This document shows positions 44,655 to 53,759 of a stretch of 64,000 nucleotides of DNA, piece by piece. Both the position numbers and the translations under genes were made by a program. This DNA comes from Dechloromonas aromatica (nom. nud.) (GTDB lineage Bacteria > Pseudomonadota > Gammaproteobacteria > Burkholderiales > Rhodocyclaceae): assembly GCA_017848965.1 (NCBI GenBank), contig JAFIHA010000048.1, forward strand, positions 1-64,000. Direction: 5' to 3'. Position 1 is the stretch's first letter, and every line of letters starts with the position of its first letter. The notes below the pieces were generated by a model. That model did not search any database, was not told the DNA's origin, and saw only the letters and a program-made list of their open reading frames with translations.

Positions 44655-45164
44655 TCAGTTTTCCCGCTTTGCCAGCAGCAAGGCATACAACGCAATCCCG
44701 GCAAACAGCAGCAACGACCAGTTGGCCATCGACAGCCCGAGGAAAACCCATTCCTTGCTCGAGCAGAATCCAGTCGCCAGGAAAAGCGATGGCCACTCCA
44801 TACCCAGCCAATCGACCAGACGCTCGATCACGTCGGGATCGGTGAAACCGCACTCCGGCGCCAGGTCGGGAAAAGCCTGCATCCAGGTCTGGTAGGCCGC
44901 GATCCCGACCCCGAGCAACGCCAGCCCGCCAATCGCCAGCGCCGATAGTGAAGCGATAAGAGGCACCAGGAACCCGAGCAAGGCAAGGCCGCCGATCACC
45001 AGATAGAGGACGCGCTGAAAGATGCAATAAGGGCAAGGCGAAAGACTGAGCAGGGACTGCAACTGCATGCCGGCCGCAGCGACGCCGAAGCTCCCCATAG
45101 CCAGCGCGGCAAACCAGGCCCGCTGAGGATAGCGGGAAAACAAGCTGCGAAAAAAAGCAAACAT
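44655..45164 (-). CDS. dsbB: Disulfide bond formation protein B
   Basis: A 169-residue inner-membrane protein with four helices that reoxidises DsbA and passes electrons to quinone. The first redox pair is CPYC in LSLSPCPYCIFQR (about residues 44-47). The second loop pair is in APECGF and GFCSSKEW. The length and hydropathy are typical. It is needed for disulfides in exported proteins such as the cytochromes and Sox proteins of this window. It is divergent from the PAS-GGDEF-EAL gene. Confidence 0.94.
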   Translation of the reverse strand: MFAFFRSLFSRYPQRAWFAALAMGSFGVAAAGMQLQSLLSLSPCPYCIFQRVLYLVIGGLALLGFLVPLIASLSALAIGGLALLGVGIAAYQTWMQAFPDLAPECGFTDPDVIERLVDWLGMEWPSLFLATGFCSSKEWVFLGLSMANWSLLLFAGIALYALLLAKREN

Positions 45165-45285
45165 CTAAATCTCCAAAAACAACAAGACAGGACAATATTT
45201 CGCAAAAATCTTGCGAACAGGGCGTGCATACCGCAGAATGTAAAAATAACGCGCCCAAAAGGCCACATTATTGCGGAGACAAGTT

Positions 45286-47502
45286 TTGCCCAACCCTTCC
45301 CCTCAGCGGGACAGCGAGCATCTGCTCGCCCTGCTCGCGGCGTGTAACACGCCACGGCTATCGGCCTCCGAGGAGGCCTCAATGTTACGCCAACAATGCC
45401 AGCTCCTCGTCGATCGCGGCGGCTATCTCTCGGCTAGCGTTTCGCTGGCCAGCACCGGGGGGGCTGACAAGACCGAAGAAGACACCCGTGTCATCGCCCA
45501 TGGCGCTGCCTCGCCAAGCGCCCCCGCCCTCTCAGGAGAGGCGGCAAGATTGACTCTTCATCTTGATGAAGCACAGCGGCTGGGAAAACTGCTCATTGAA
45601 AAGAGCGGACGGGATTTTACGACCGCAGAACGTCTCGCGCTCGACATCGTGGCCAAAAACATCGGCGCCACGCTGTCCCGGATCCGTCAAGCAAGCGCCG
45701 GAAAACAACTGGAATCCCGCTTGCGCCAGCTTTCCCGGGCGCTTGATTCGAGCCTCAACGGTGTGATGATCACGTCCTCGACCCAGCTCGACCATCCTAT
45801 CGTTTACGTCAACCCGGCATTCGAGAAGATCACTGGCTACTCCGCCTCTGAAGTCATCGGTCGCAGCGGTCGCTTCCTGATCGGTCATGACCTGCAGCAA
45901 CGCGGTCTGGCGGCGATTCGCGAGGCGCTGCGCAAACGCCACCAGGCCCATGCCATCTTGCGTAATTATCGCAAGGACGGCTCCCTGTTCTGGAACGAAC
46001 TATTCATCGCCCCGGTGCGCGACGAAAGCGGTAGTTTCACCACGCATTTCGTCAGCATCATCAATGATGTCAGCGAACGCATCGGTTACGAGAAGCAACT
46101 GGAATTCCACGCCAACCATGACCCCCTGACCGGTCTGGCAAACCGTAACCTGCTCAACGACCGAATCGCGCAGGCGATCGTCCGGGCACGAAGCGACGGC
46201 ATGATGACTGGTTTGCTGCAACTCGGTCTGGACCGCTTTCGCTGGATCAACGACAGTCTCGGCCACGCTTCAGCAAACGAAGTATTGAAAGAGGTGGCAC
46301 AGCGCCTGCGCGAATGCGTTCGCGATACCGACACCGTAGCCCGGCTCGCCGGTGACGAATTCGTCATCGTCATCGGCAGATTGACGACGACGAACGAATT
46401 GGCCGGCATCGCCAACAAGATACTGCGTCTTGTCAATCAGCCCATCCCTTGCGCCGATCGGGAAATCGTCGTCACTGCGTCGATCGGCGCCGCCATCTAC
46501 CCCGGCGACGGAGAGCAAGGGGATACCCTGCTGCGCCACGCCGATATCGCGATGCATCAGGCAAAGGCGGAGGAGCGCAACAGCTATCGCTTTTTCATGC
46601 CGACCACTCGAGCCTCCGTCATCGACCGCCTCAGCCTGGAAGGCGATTTGCGTCACGCCATCGCGCACGATGAGTTGGTGGTGCATTATCAACCCCTGGT
46701 TGAACTGAGCGGCGGCACGATCATCGGCGCCGAAGCGCTGGTGCGCTGGCAACATCCGCAACGCGGCTTGATCCCTCCCGACGAATTCATCCCGCTGGCG
46801 GAAGAAAGCGGCCTCATCATCGACATCGGCGAACAGGTCTTGCGTCAGGTTTGCCGCGACCTCGGCCGATGGCGCGACAGTGGCTTGCAAGCTGGCCGGA
46901 TATCGATCAATCTCTCGGCCCGCCAGTTCCGGCGCGACGGTCTCGCTGCCAGCATCCACCGGAGTCTCACCGAATCAGGCATTGGCGGACGGCAGTTGGC
47001 CTTCGAAGTGACCGAAAGCGTGGTCATGCACGATCTCGAGCACACTGCGCAGGTACTGACCGAAATTCGCGAGCTGGGTGCCAGCATTTCGCTCGACGAC
47101 TTCGGCACCGGCTACTCCAGTCTCGCCTACCTGCGCCGCCTGCCAATCGACATCTTGAAGATCGATCGCAGCTTCGTTCGTGACCTGCACCTCGAACCCG
47201 ACGCCGCAGCCATCGCTCATGCCGTCATCGCCATGGCGCACAAACTCGGGCTTGGCGTCGTCGCGGAAGGTGTCGAATGCGCTGCGCAACTGGCCCTGCT
47301 GCGGGAATTCGACTGCGAAGAAGGCCAGGGCTTTCTGTTCAGCCGCCCGTTGCCGCCCGAACAATACGCCATCATCCTGAAACAAGGACGGCTGCCACTG
47401 GCCTCCCCACCGGCCGACGCCCCCCGCCGCCCGAGCAAATGGAACACGCCAGCGCCCCGGCGAACAGAAAGATCACTGGGCATCGGCAACGCCGCACCTT
47501 GA
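45286..47502 (+). CDS. PAS-GGDEF-EAL protein, probable c-di-GMP phosphodiesterase
   Basis: A 738-residue cytoplasmic signalling protein. The start is uncertain: a TTG at 45286 lies 8 bp after GGAG, and a TTG at 45271 is also open. Layout: a GAF-like region (about residues 10-135), PAS with PAC (140-265, YVNPAFEKITGYS), GGDEF (about 270-435) and EAL (about 450-700). The GGDEF domain looks inactive: AGDEF (355-359) replaces GGDEF, and the first metal aspartate of the usual DLD is Gly314. The EAL domain keeps its residues: EALVRW (483-488), INLSARQF, EVTES, LDDFGTGYSSL and KIDRSF. It should therefore degrade cyclic di-GMP, opposite to the heme cyclase at 6229. Confidence 0.9.
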   Translation: MPNPSPQRDSEHLLALLAACNTPRLSASEEASMLRQQCQLLVDRGGYLSASVSLASTGGADKTEEDTRVIAHGAASPSAPALSGEAARLTLHLDEAQRLGKLLIEKSGRDFTTAERLALDIVAKNIGATLSRIRQASAGKQLESRLRQLSRALDSSLNGVMITSSTQLDHPIVYVNPAFEKITGYSASEVIGRSGRFLIGHDLQQRGLAAIREALRKRHQAHAILRNYRKDGSLFWNELFIAPVRDESGSFTTHFVSIINDVSERIGYEKQLEFHANHDPLTGLANRNLLNDRIAQAIVRARSDGMMTGLLQLGLDRFRWINDSLGHASANEVLKEVAQRLRECVRDTDTVARLAGDEFVIVIGRLTTTNELAGIANKILRLVNQPIPCADREIVVTASIGAAIYPGDGEQGDTLLRHADIAMHQAKAEERNSYRFFMPTTRASVIDRLSLEGDLRHAIAHDELVVHYQPLVELSGGTIIGAEALVRWQHPQRGLIPPDEFIPLAEESGLIIDIGEQVLRQVCRDLGRWRDSGLQAGRISINLSARQFRRDGLAASIHRSLTESGIGGRQLAFEVTESVVMHDLEHTAQVLTEIRELGASISLDDFGTGYSSLAYLRRLPIDILKIDRSFVRDLHLEPDAAAIAHAVIAMAHKLGLGVVAEGVECAAQLALLREFDCEEGQGFLFSRPLPPEQYAIILKQGRLPLASPPADAPRRPSKWNTPAPRRTERSLGIGNAAP

Positions 47503-47547
47503 TCTTCCCTATGGACCGCGGCTCCTCCGCTCGCTAAACTGGCGTCC

Positions 47548-48249
47548 ATGACCACGCGCATCCTGCTTGTCGAAGACGACGAACGTCTGGCCGGACTGAC
47601 GGCCGAATACCTGTCCCGCAACGATCTCGAAGTCAGCATCGAGCCCCGCGGCGACACCGCCGAGGCTCGCATACTCGCCGAACAGCCCGATCTCGTCATC
47701 CTTGACGTGATGCTGCCCGGCAAGGATGGGTTCGAAGTCTGTCGCGGCGTCCGCCAGCAATACCGTGGCGTCATCCTGATGCTTACCGCCCGTGACGAGG
47801 ACTTCGACCAGATTCTTGGTCTCGAACTCGGCGCTGACGACTACATCGCCAAACCGGTACAGCCGCGCGTCCTGCTGGCGCGGATCAAGGCCTTGCTGCG
47901 CCGCCTGCCGGTCAGCGGCGACGATGCCGGCGACAGCGACTCGCAGGTCTTCGGCCAGTTCCGCATCAGTCAGGCGACCCGCACCGCCACCCTCAACGCT
48001 CAACCGATCGATCTGACCACCGCCGAGTTCGACCTGCTCTGGTTGCTTGCCAGCCATGCCGGCAACGTGCTGTCGCGCGACGACCTGCTGCAGGAGTTGC
48101 GCGGCATCGGCTTCGACGGCCTCGACCGCTCGATCGACGCCCGCATCTCCCGACTGCGCAAGAAGCTGAACGACGATCCAGAGAACCCGACGCGCATCAA
48201 GACCGTACGCGGCAAGGGCTACCTGTTCAGCAAGCATGACTGGAACTGA
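47548..48249 (+). CDS. OmpR-family response regulator (RstA-like)
   Basis: A 233-residue DNA-binding regulator. The receiver domain has VEDDERLAG, phospho-acceptor Asp53 in VILDVMLPGKDG, Thr in MLTARDED and Lys in IAKPVQPR. The OmpR winged helix covers about residues 135-230 (LTTAEFDLLWLLASHAGNVL, RSIDARISRLRKKL and RIKTVRGKGYLF). It overlaps the kinase gene by 14 bp. The closest named pair in pattern is RstAB; the signal and regulon are unknown. Confidence 0.92.
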   Translation: MTTRILLVEDDERLAGLTAEYLSRNDLEVSIEPRGDTAEARILAEQPDLVILDVMLPGKDGFEVCRGVRQQYRGVILMLTARDEDFDQILGLELGADDYIAKPVQPRVLLARIKALLRRLPVSGDDAGDSDSQVFGQFRISQATRTATLNAQPIDLTTAEFDLLWLLASHAGNVLSRDDLLQELRGIGFDGLDRSIDARISRLRKKLNDDPENPTRIKTVRGKGYLFSKHDWN

Positions 48250-49672
48250 GGGAGAAGCCGGCGCGCCCTCCGGCAAGCCAGGCCGCCAGGGACTGGCCCG
48301 CTCCTTGTTCCGGGTATCTTTGCCACGCTGGCGAGGCAGCCGCTACAGCCTGTCCAAGCTCTTCCTCAATTTCTACCTGCTGGCGATGGGCTCCTTCGTC
48401 GCCATCGCCTTCATCGCCGATTTCATCATCTCGACGGCGCAACAAGGCATCACCGACGACTACGCCCGCCGCTTCATGCGCGGCACCATCACCCTGATCG
48501 AAGATGAACTCTTCCGCCACCCCCGACGCCAGTGGGAACGCAAGATCCGGGAAATCGACGGAAAGTTTTCCTACAAGCTCGATATCGTCGAACGCCGCTC
48601 GCTCGACATCCGCCTGACCAGCGCCCAGGTCGAGAAACTCGATGCCGGCGACATCGCCATCGCCCACGACCACGACGTGATGTATCACCGCCTCGGCACC
48701 AGCAGCAAGGTGCTGGTCGTCGGCCCGCTATCGGCCACCCACAACCCGGAACACAACGAACGCCTGCCGCTCGATCTGCGGCTGCGGCTACTGACCTGGA
48801 GCCTGATTGGCGTCATTTTCGCGATCGCCCTCTGGTTCTGGGTGCGCCCCGTCTGGCGCGATCTCGAATCGCTGCGCCAGACCGCCCGCGACCTCGGTGA
48901 CGGCGACTTCGAAGCGCCGCCGCCGGTGGTGCATACGCAACTGTTCGCGCCGCTCGCCGATACATTGATCAGCATGTCGGAGCGGGTTCGCCAACTGCTG
49001 GCAACGCACCGTGAACTCTCCTGTGGCATTTCGCACGAACTGCGCACGCCGATTGCCCGCATGCGCTTCGCCCTCGAAATGCTTTCGGAAACCACCGAGA
49101 TCGGCGAACGCCAACGCCTTTGGGCGATGATGGAAGCCGACCTCGACGAACTGGATCAATTGATCGATACCAGCCTGACCTACGCTCGTTTCGAACGAGA
49201 AGCCCCGGAAGCCCATTTTTCAAGCGTCGCTTTCGCCGACTGGCTGAGCGACGAGGTCGACTCGGTCAGGCTGCTCGGTCGCCAGTTGAATGTCAGCGTC
49301 GATACCAGCCTGCTACCTGAAAACCTTCGGGTTGATCTCGACCGCAAGGCAATGCCCTACGCGCTACGCAACCTGCTGCGCAATGCCTTCAAGTATGCCG
49401 CGCGTGAAATCCGGGTCAGCAGCGAACTCCTCGGCGACCAGATTGCCGTTCATGTCGACGACGACGGCATCGGCATCCCGGAAGGCGAACGCGAACATAT
49501 CTTTTCCGCCTTCACCCGTCTTGATCGCTCACGCGACCGTTCGACCGGTGGCTATGGTCTGGGCCTGGCGATTGCCAGGCGCGTTCTCGAACTGCACGGC
49601 GGAACCGCCTACGCCGCCGCATCGCCGCTTGGTGGTGCCCGCTTCACCCTGAGCTGGAAAGCGCACCAGTAG
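48236..49672 (+). CDS. Sensor histidine kinase (RstB-like)
   Basis: A 478-residue inner-membrane kinase. TM1 is about residues 45-65, a short periplasmic domain about 66-180, TM2 about 185-203, then HAMP. The phosphorylated His267 is in CGISHELRTPIARMRFALEM. The ATPase domain has the N box LRNLLRNAFKYA, DDDGIGIPEGE and GYGLGLAIARR. The start overlaps the regulator stop. An N-terminal tail of about 40 residues before TM1 is longer than usual, so a start further in is possible. The stimulus is unknown. Confidence 0.91.
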   Translation: MTGTEGEAGAPSGKPGRQGLARSLFRVSLPRWRGSRYSLSKLFLNFYLLAMGSFVAIAFIADFIISTAQQGITDDYARRFMRGTITLIEDELFRHPRRQWERKIREIDGKFSYKLDIVERRSLDIRLTSAQVEKLDAGDIAIAHDHDVMYHRLGTSSKVLVVGPLSATHNPEHNERLPLDLRLRLLTWSLIGVIFAIALWFWVRPVWRDLESLRQTARDLGDGDFEAPPPVVHTQLFAPLADTLISMSERVRQLLATHRELSCGISHELRTPIARMRFALEMLSETTEIGERQRLWAMMEADLDELDQLIDTSLTYARFEREAPEAHFSSVAFADWLSDEVDSVRLLGRQLNVSVDTSLLPENLRVDLDRKAMPYALRNLLRNAFKYAAREIRVSSELLGDQIAVHVDDDGIGIPEGEREHIFSAFTRLDRSRDRSTGGYGLGLAIARRVLELHGGTAYAAASPLGGARFTLSWKAHQ

Positions 49673-49762
49673 TTGCCGGTTACACACCGTCATAATACAA
49701 AGCCTTGCGGTTACTTCACCGCAACCTAGCCAGCACAGCCCCGAGCAGAGGTATTACCTAGA

Positions 49763-49930
49763 ATGACAGCCATGACGAACCCGGCTTCATCCCAGGAAAT
49801 GGAAGAGGACATCATGCTCGAAAGCAACATCAAGGCATTCATTGCCGCCGCCCGCTATTACCTGCTCGGCCTTCTGCCTCCGCCAGCAACTCAGCAACTG
49901 GCAACCATACCTGCCAGGCGCCAAGCTTGA
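49763..49930 (+). CDS. Doubtful small ORF
   Basis: A 55-codon frame (MTAMTNPASSQEMEEDIMLE...). A better start may be the ATG at 49814, with AGAGG a few bases upstream, giving 38 residues with a hydrophobic stretch (AFIAAARYYLLGLLPP). No family is recognised. A perfect inverted repeat TTGCGGT-N6-ACCGCAA lies at 49705-49724 between it and the kinase gene. The stop overlaps the start of the next small frame. Confidence 0.3.
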   Translation: MTAMTNPASSQEMEEDIMLESNIKAFIAAARYYLLGLLPPPATQQLATIPARRQA

Positions 49931-50112
49931 TCGATCTCGCCGTGTCGGGTGATCTGCCTTTCCACGAGAGTCTGGCGGTATTCCTTGGCGTCACCGGGAC
50001 GCAATGGCTGATTGAGGGCGACGCGGACCCGTTTATTGCACTGCTGCTGGCGCTGGCGGTTGGTGTGGCAATTGGTCTGGCAAGATATCTGCGCTCGATT
50101 CACCGGGACTGA
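49927..50112 (+). CDS. Doubtful small membrane protein ORF
   Basis: A 61-codon frame starting at TTG that overlaps the preceding small frame by 4 bases. The C-terminal half is a plausible single membrane helix (FIALLLALAVGVAIGLARYL) followed by positive charge. No family is recognised. The two frames could be one gene with a shift between them. It is convergent with the Nudix gene. Confidence 0.35.
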   Translation: MIDLAVSGDLPFHESLAVFLGVTGTQWLIEGDADPFIALLLALAVGVAIGLARYLRSIHRD

Positions 50113-50150
50113 ATCGCCCCGCCGCCTACAGCAGGTCTTTCTTATCTGCC

Positions 50151-50690
50151 TCAGCGCGTCAGCCAATAGAGCGCGGCAATCGTCTTGGCGTCCGTTATCT
50201 CGCCGTTGAATATCGCTTGCCTGGCATCGGCCGGCGAAAGCTCCAGAACATCCAGGAATTCATTGTGATCGAGCGCCTGCGCGCCAAGCGAATGCAGGCC
50301 ACTGGCAAGGAATATCTCGATCCGTTCGTCGGCATAGCCGATACAAGGATGCATCGTCCCCAGGTGTGTCCATTCCGCAGCCCGATACCCGGTTTCTTCG
50401 AGCAGTTCCCGTTGAGCGGTATCAAGCAGGGTTTCCCCAGGATCGATCTTGCCCGCGGGCAACTCCAGAAAGACCCGCCGCAACGGGTAACGGAACTGCC
50501 GCTCGAACAGCAGGCTACCGTTGGGCAACTGCGCCAGAATCACCACAGCGCCGGGATGGCGGATATATTCCCTGACCGAGATCTTGCCGTCGGGCAGACG
50601 CACACGGTCTCGCCTGACGTCAAGCATGACGCCTTTGAATACCGATTCGCTCTCGACCTCGGTTTCCTTCAGGTGACTATCCATCTCCAT
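50151..50690 (-). CDS. Nudix hydrolase, ADP-ribose pyrophosphatase-like
   Basis: A 179-residue Nudix enzyme. The Nudix box reads GKIDPGETLLDTAQ then RELLEETGY, with all the conserved acidic residues. SVREYIRHPGAVVILAQLP before it matches the ADP-ribose pyrophosphatase (NudF-like) group, so ADP-ribose or a related nucleotide sugar is the likely substrate. GGAG lies 6 bp before the ATG at 50690. It lies after nuoN, but a strong terminator separates the two. Confidence 0.9.
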   Translation of the reverse strand: MEMDSHLKETEVESESVFKGVMLDVRRDRVRLPDGKISVREYIRHPGAVVILAQLPNGSLLFERQFRYPLRRVFLELPAGKIDPGETLLDTAQRELLEETGYRAAEWTHLGTMHPCIGYADERIEIFLASGLHSLGAQALDHNEFLDVLELSPADARQAIFNGEITDAKTIAALYWLTR

Positions 50691-50701
50691 GGTCCACTCC
50701 C

Positions 50702-50729
50702 AAAAAAAACGCCCCGACCAGCGGGGCGT
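50702..50729 (-). terminator. Terminator of the nuo operon
   Basis: On the minus strand ACGCCCCG-CTGGT-CGGGGCGT is followed by seven T, about 23 bp past the nuoN stop. Confidence 0.95.
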
Positions 50730-50751
50730 CGTTTCGAATTGAAAACTCGAT

Positions 50752-52230
50752 TTACAGCGAGCGCAACAGGGCGTAAGCGCAAAGCGACATCAGCACCTGC
50801 GGGAAGACGCCAAGCACGGCCACCGCCAGACCGTTGACCGAAATCAGCAGGCGCATGTCGAGACCGGCCGCAATCGGGGTTTCGTCGGCGGGCGCATCGA
50901 AGTACATCAGCTTGACGACGCGCAGGTAGTAGAAGGCGCCGATCAGCGAGAAGAGGATGGCGACGATTGCCAGCCACAGATAATCGGCAGCGACGACCGC
51001 CTGCAGCACCGAGAACTTGGCGAAGAAGCCGATGAAGAACGGCACCCCGGCCATCGAGAACATCAGCATCATCATGATCGCCGCGAACCACGGGCTACGC
51101 TTGTTCAAGCCCTTGTAGTCGTCGAGATTGTCGGCCTCAAAACCGGCACGCGCCATCAGCAGGACGACACCGAAGGTACCGGCCGACATCAGGACGTAGG
51201 AAATCACGTAGAACATCGACGAGCTGTAGGCGTTGAGGGCGTAGCGCGCATCCCCGGAAACGACGCCGGTGACGATGCCGAGCAGCATGAAGCCCATGTG
51301 CGAGATCGCCGAGTAGGCCAGCATCCGCTTCAAGCTGGTCTGAGCGATGGCGGCGAGGTTGCCGACGGCCATCGACAACACCGAGAGGACAATCAGCATG
51401 TCCTGCCAATCGGCCGCCAGGGTGATCAGACCACCGACCAGCAGGCGCATGACGATGGCGAAGGCGGCCAGCTTCGGCGCCGAACCGATGAGCAAGGTCA
51501 CCGTCGTCGGCGCACCGTGGTAGACGTCAGGCACCCACATGTGGAAAGGAACGACGCCGAGTTTGAAAGCCAGCCCGGCAACCAGGAAAACCAGACCGAA
51601 GACCAGCACGGTACGGTTGCTTTCAGCGTTGTAGAGGGTCTCGGCGATCTTGGTGATTTCAAGCGTGCCGGTGCCGCCATAGATCATCGACATGCCGTAG
51701 AGCAGCATGCCGGAAGCCAGCGCACCAAGGATGAAGTACTTCATCGCCGCTTCAGTGGAAGCAACGCTGTCGCGGTTCATCGCCACCATACCGTAAAGCG
51801 ACAGCGAGAGCAGTTCCAGACCCACGTAGATGGTGACGAAGTTGTTGGCCGAGATCATCACCATCATGCCCAGGGTCGCCGTCAGCGCCAGTACGTAATA
51901 CTCGCCCTTGTTCATTGTCGGGCGGTCGAACAGGTAACCGCGCGAGTAGAACAGCACGACAATCATCGTCATGTAGACGAAGAGCTTCAGCAGGTCGGCC
52001 ATCATGTCGTCGACGAACATGTTGCTGAAGGTGTAAGTGATGTCGGCGGTACTGGTATAGACCTGGATCGCGGCACAACCGAGCAGCGTCAGTTGCGTCA
52101 GCAGGAAGGTCGGCGTCCGGCGGCTGTCCTTGACGAACAGGTCGACCATCAGGATGACCAGCAACATCGCCGCCAGGAAAATTTCCGATGCAGCGGGCAG
52201 GAGATCGGGAACAACGAAATTGTCGAACAT
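50752..52230 (-). CDS. nuoN: NADH-quinone oxidoreductase subunit N
   Basis: A 492-residue antiporter-like membrane subunit of complex I with about 14 helices. The conserved Lys/His channel region includes [20 protein letters not shown] and [18 protein letters not shown]. It is the last gene of the nuo operon, 12 bp after nuoM, and is followed by the operon terminator. It is one of three Mrp-like proton pumps (L, M, N) of the inner-membrane arm. Confidence 0.97.
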   Translation of the reverse strand: MFDNFVVPDLLPAASEIFLAAMLLVILMVDLFVKDSRRTPTFLLTQLTLLGCAAIQVYTSTADITYTFSNMFVDDMMADLLKLFVYMTMIVVLFYSRGYLFDRPTMNKGEYYVLALTATLGMMVMISANNFVTIYVGLELLSLSLYGMVAMNRDSVASTEAAMKYFILGALASGMLLYGMSMIYGGTGTLEITKIAETLYNAESNRTVLVFGLVFLVAGLAFKLGVVPFHMWVPDVYHGAPTTVTLLIGSAPKLAAFAIVMRLLVGGLITLAADWQDMLIVLSVLSMAVGNLAAIAQTSLKRMLAYSAISHMGFMLLGIVTGVVSGDARYALNAYSSSMFYVISYVLMSAGTFGVVLLMARAGFEADNLDDYKGLNKRSPWFAAIMMMLMFSMAGVPFFIGFFAKFSVLQAVVAADYLWLAIVAILFSLIGAFYYLRVVKLMYFDAPADETPIAAGLDMRLLISVNGLAVAVLGVFPQVLMSLCAYALLRSL

Positions 52231-52242
52231 GTCGGCTACCGT

Positions 52243-53727
52243 TTATTGAATCTTGCTGATGGCCACGTGACGCAGCAGGTCATTGACCGATGCGTGCATG
52301 AAGTCGGTGAAGACCTGCGGATAGAGACCCATCCACAGGGTGCACAGGGCGAGTACGGCGAGAATGGCGAATTCGCGGCCATTGATGTCGCTCAACTCGG
52401 CAACGTGATGGTTGGCGACTTCACCGAAGATCACCCGCTTGTACATCCACAGCGTGTAGGCAGCGCCGAGGATCAGCGAGGTGGCGGCGGCGAAGGCAAC
52501 CCAGAAGTTGAACTTGACGGCGCCCAGGATGACCATGAATTCCCCGACGAAACCGGAAGTCGCCGGCAGGCCGGCATTGGCCATCGAGAACAGCATGAAC
52601 AAGGCGGCAAACTTCGGCATGGTGTGGACGACACCGCCGTAATCGGCAATCTGCCGGCTATGCACGCGGTCGTACATGACGCCGATCGAGAAGAACATCG
52701 CGCCGGACACAAAACCGTGCGAAACCATCTGCACCAGCGCGCCTTCGATACCCAGCGAACTGAACATGAAGAAGCCCAGGGTGACGAAGCCCATGTGCGC
52801 GATCGACGAGTAAGCGACCAGCTTCTTCATGTCTTCCTGGACCAGCGCGACGAAGCCGATGTAGACCACAGCGATCAGCGACAGCGCGATGACCAAGCCG
52901 GACAATTCGTGCGATGCATCGGGTGCGATCGGCAGCGAAAAGCGCAGGAAACCGTAAGCCCCCAGCTTGAGCGCGATCGCCGCGAGCACGATCGAGCCGC
53001 CAGTCGGCGCTTCGACGTGGGCATCGGGCAGCCAGGTATGCACCGGCCACATCGGCACCTTGACCGCAAAGGCGACCAGGAAGGCGAGGAAGACACCGAT
53101 CTGCGGCGCCATGCCGAGCGGCAACTGGTGCCAGTCAAGAATCGAGAAGCTGCCGCCGGACTGGAAGAACAGGTACATCTGGGCAATCAGGAAGAGCAGC
53201 GAGCCGAACAGGGTGTAGAGGAAGAACTTGAAGGCCGCATAGACACGGCGCACGCCGCCCCAGACGCCGATGATCAGGTAAAGAGGAATCAGCGAGGCTT
53301 CGAAGAAGACGTAGAAAAGGATGCCATCGAGCGCGGTGAAGATGCCGTTCATCAGCCCGGACATGATCAGGAAGGCGGCCATGTACTGGGCGACCTTTTC
53401 CTGGATCACTTCCCAGCCGGCGGCGACGACGATGATCGTGATGAAGGCGTTGAGGATCACGAACAACATCGAGATGCCATCGACCCCGAGGTGATAGTGG
53501 ATGTTGAATCGCGGAATCCAGCTATGCAGTTCGACGAACTGCATCGCGCCCTGCGACACATCGAACCCGGTCCACAACGGCAGGGTGACCAGGAAGCCAA
53601 GTACTGCACCGACCAGGGCGAGCATCCTGGCCATGGGCGCATTGCGGTCGCCACCGGTCAGCAGGACGATACCGCCTGCGACGATGGGAACCCAGATGGC
53701 GAGAGATAGCAGCGGGTAATTCGACAT
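52243..53727 (-). CDS. nuoM: NADH-quinone oxidoreductase subunit M
   Basis: A 494-residue antiporter-like membrane subunit. Landmarks are LGVDGISMLFVILNAFITI, FYVFFEASLIPLYLIIGVWG with the essential membrane glutamate, PVHTWLPDAHVEAPTGGSIVLA, and KKLVAYSSIAHMGFVTLG. It lies between nuoL and nuoN, with 12-32 bp gaps. Confidence 0.97.
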   Translation of the reverse strand: MSNYPLLSLAIWVPIVAGGIVLLTGGDRNAPMARMLALVGAVLGFLVTLPLWTGFDVSQGAMQFVELHSWIPRFNIHYHLGVDGISMLFVILNAFITIIVVAAGWEVIQEKVAQYMAAFLIMSGLMNGIFTALDGILFYVFFEASLIPLYLIIGVWGGVRRVYAAFKFFLYTLFGSLLFLIAQMYLFFQSGGSFSILDWHQLPLGMAPQIGVFLAFLVAFAVKVPMWPVHTWLPDAHVEAPTGGSIVLAAIALKLGAYGFLRFSLPIAPDASHELSGLVIALSLIAVVYIGFVALVQEDMKKLVAYSSIAHMGFVTLGFFMFSSLGIEGALVQMVSHGFVSGAMFFSIGVMYDRVHSRQIADYGGVVHTMPKFAALFMLFSMANAGLPATSGFVGEFMVILGAVKFNFWVAFAAATSLILGAAYTLWMYKRVIFGEVANHHVAELSDINGREFAILAVLALCTLWMGLYPQVFTDFMHASVNDLLRHVAISKIQ

Positions 53728-53759
53728 GTTATTCCTTGCTGTTCTGCGGGCGATTCATG

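Noticed and set aside
49705-49724. TTGCGGT-N6-ACCGCAA as a terminator of the RstB-like gene
   Set aside because: The repeat is perfect, but the bases after it are CTAGCC with no T run, so it is only mentioned under the small ORF.
51298-53709. Open frame of 803 codons on the plus strand, with others across nuoL and idh
   Set aside because: Antisense shadows of nuoN, nuoM, nuoL and the monomeric IDH, with repetitive charged composition.
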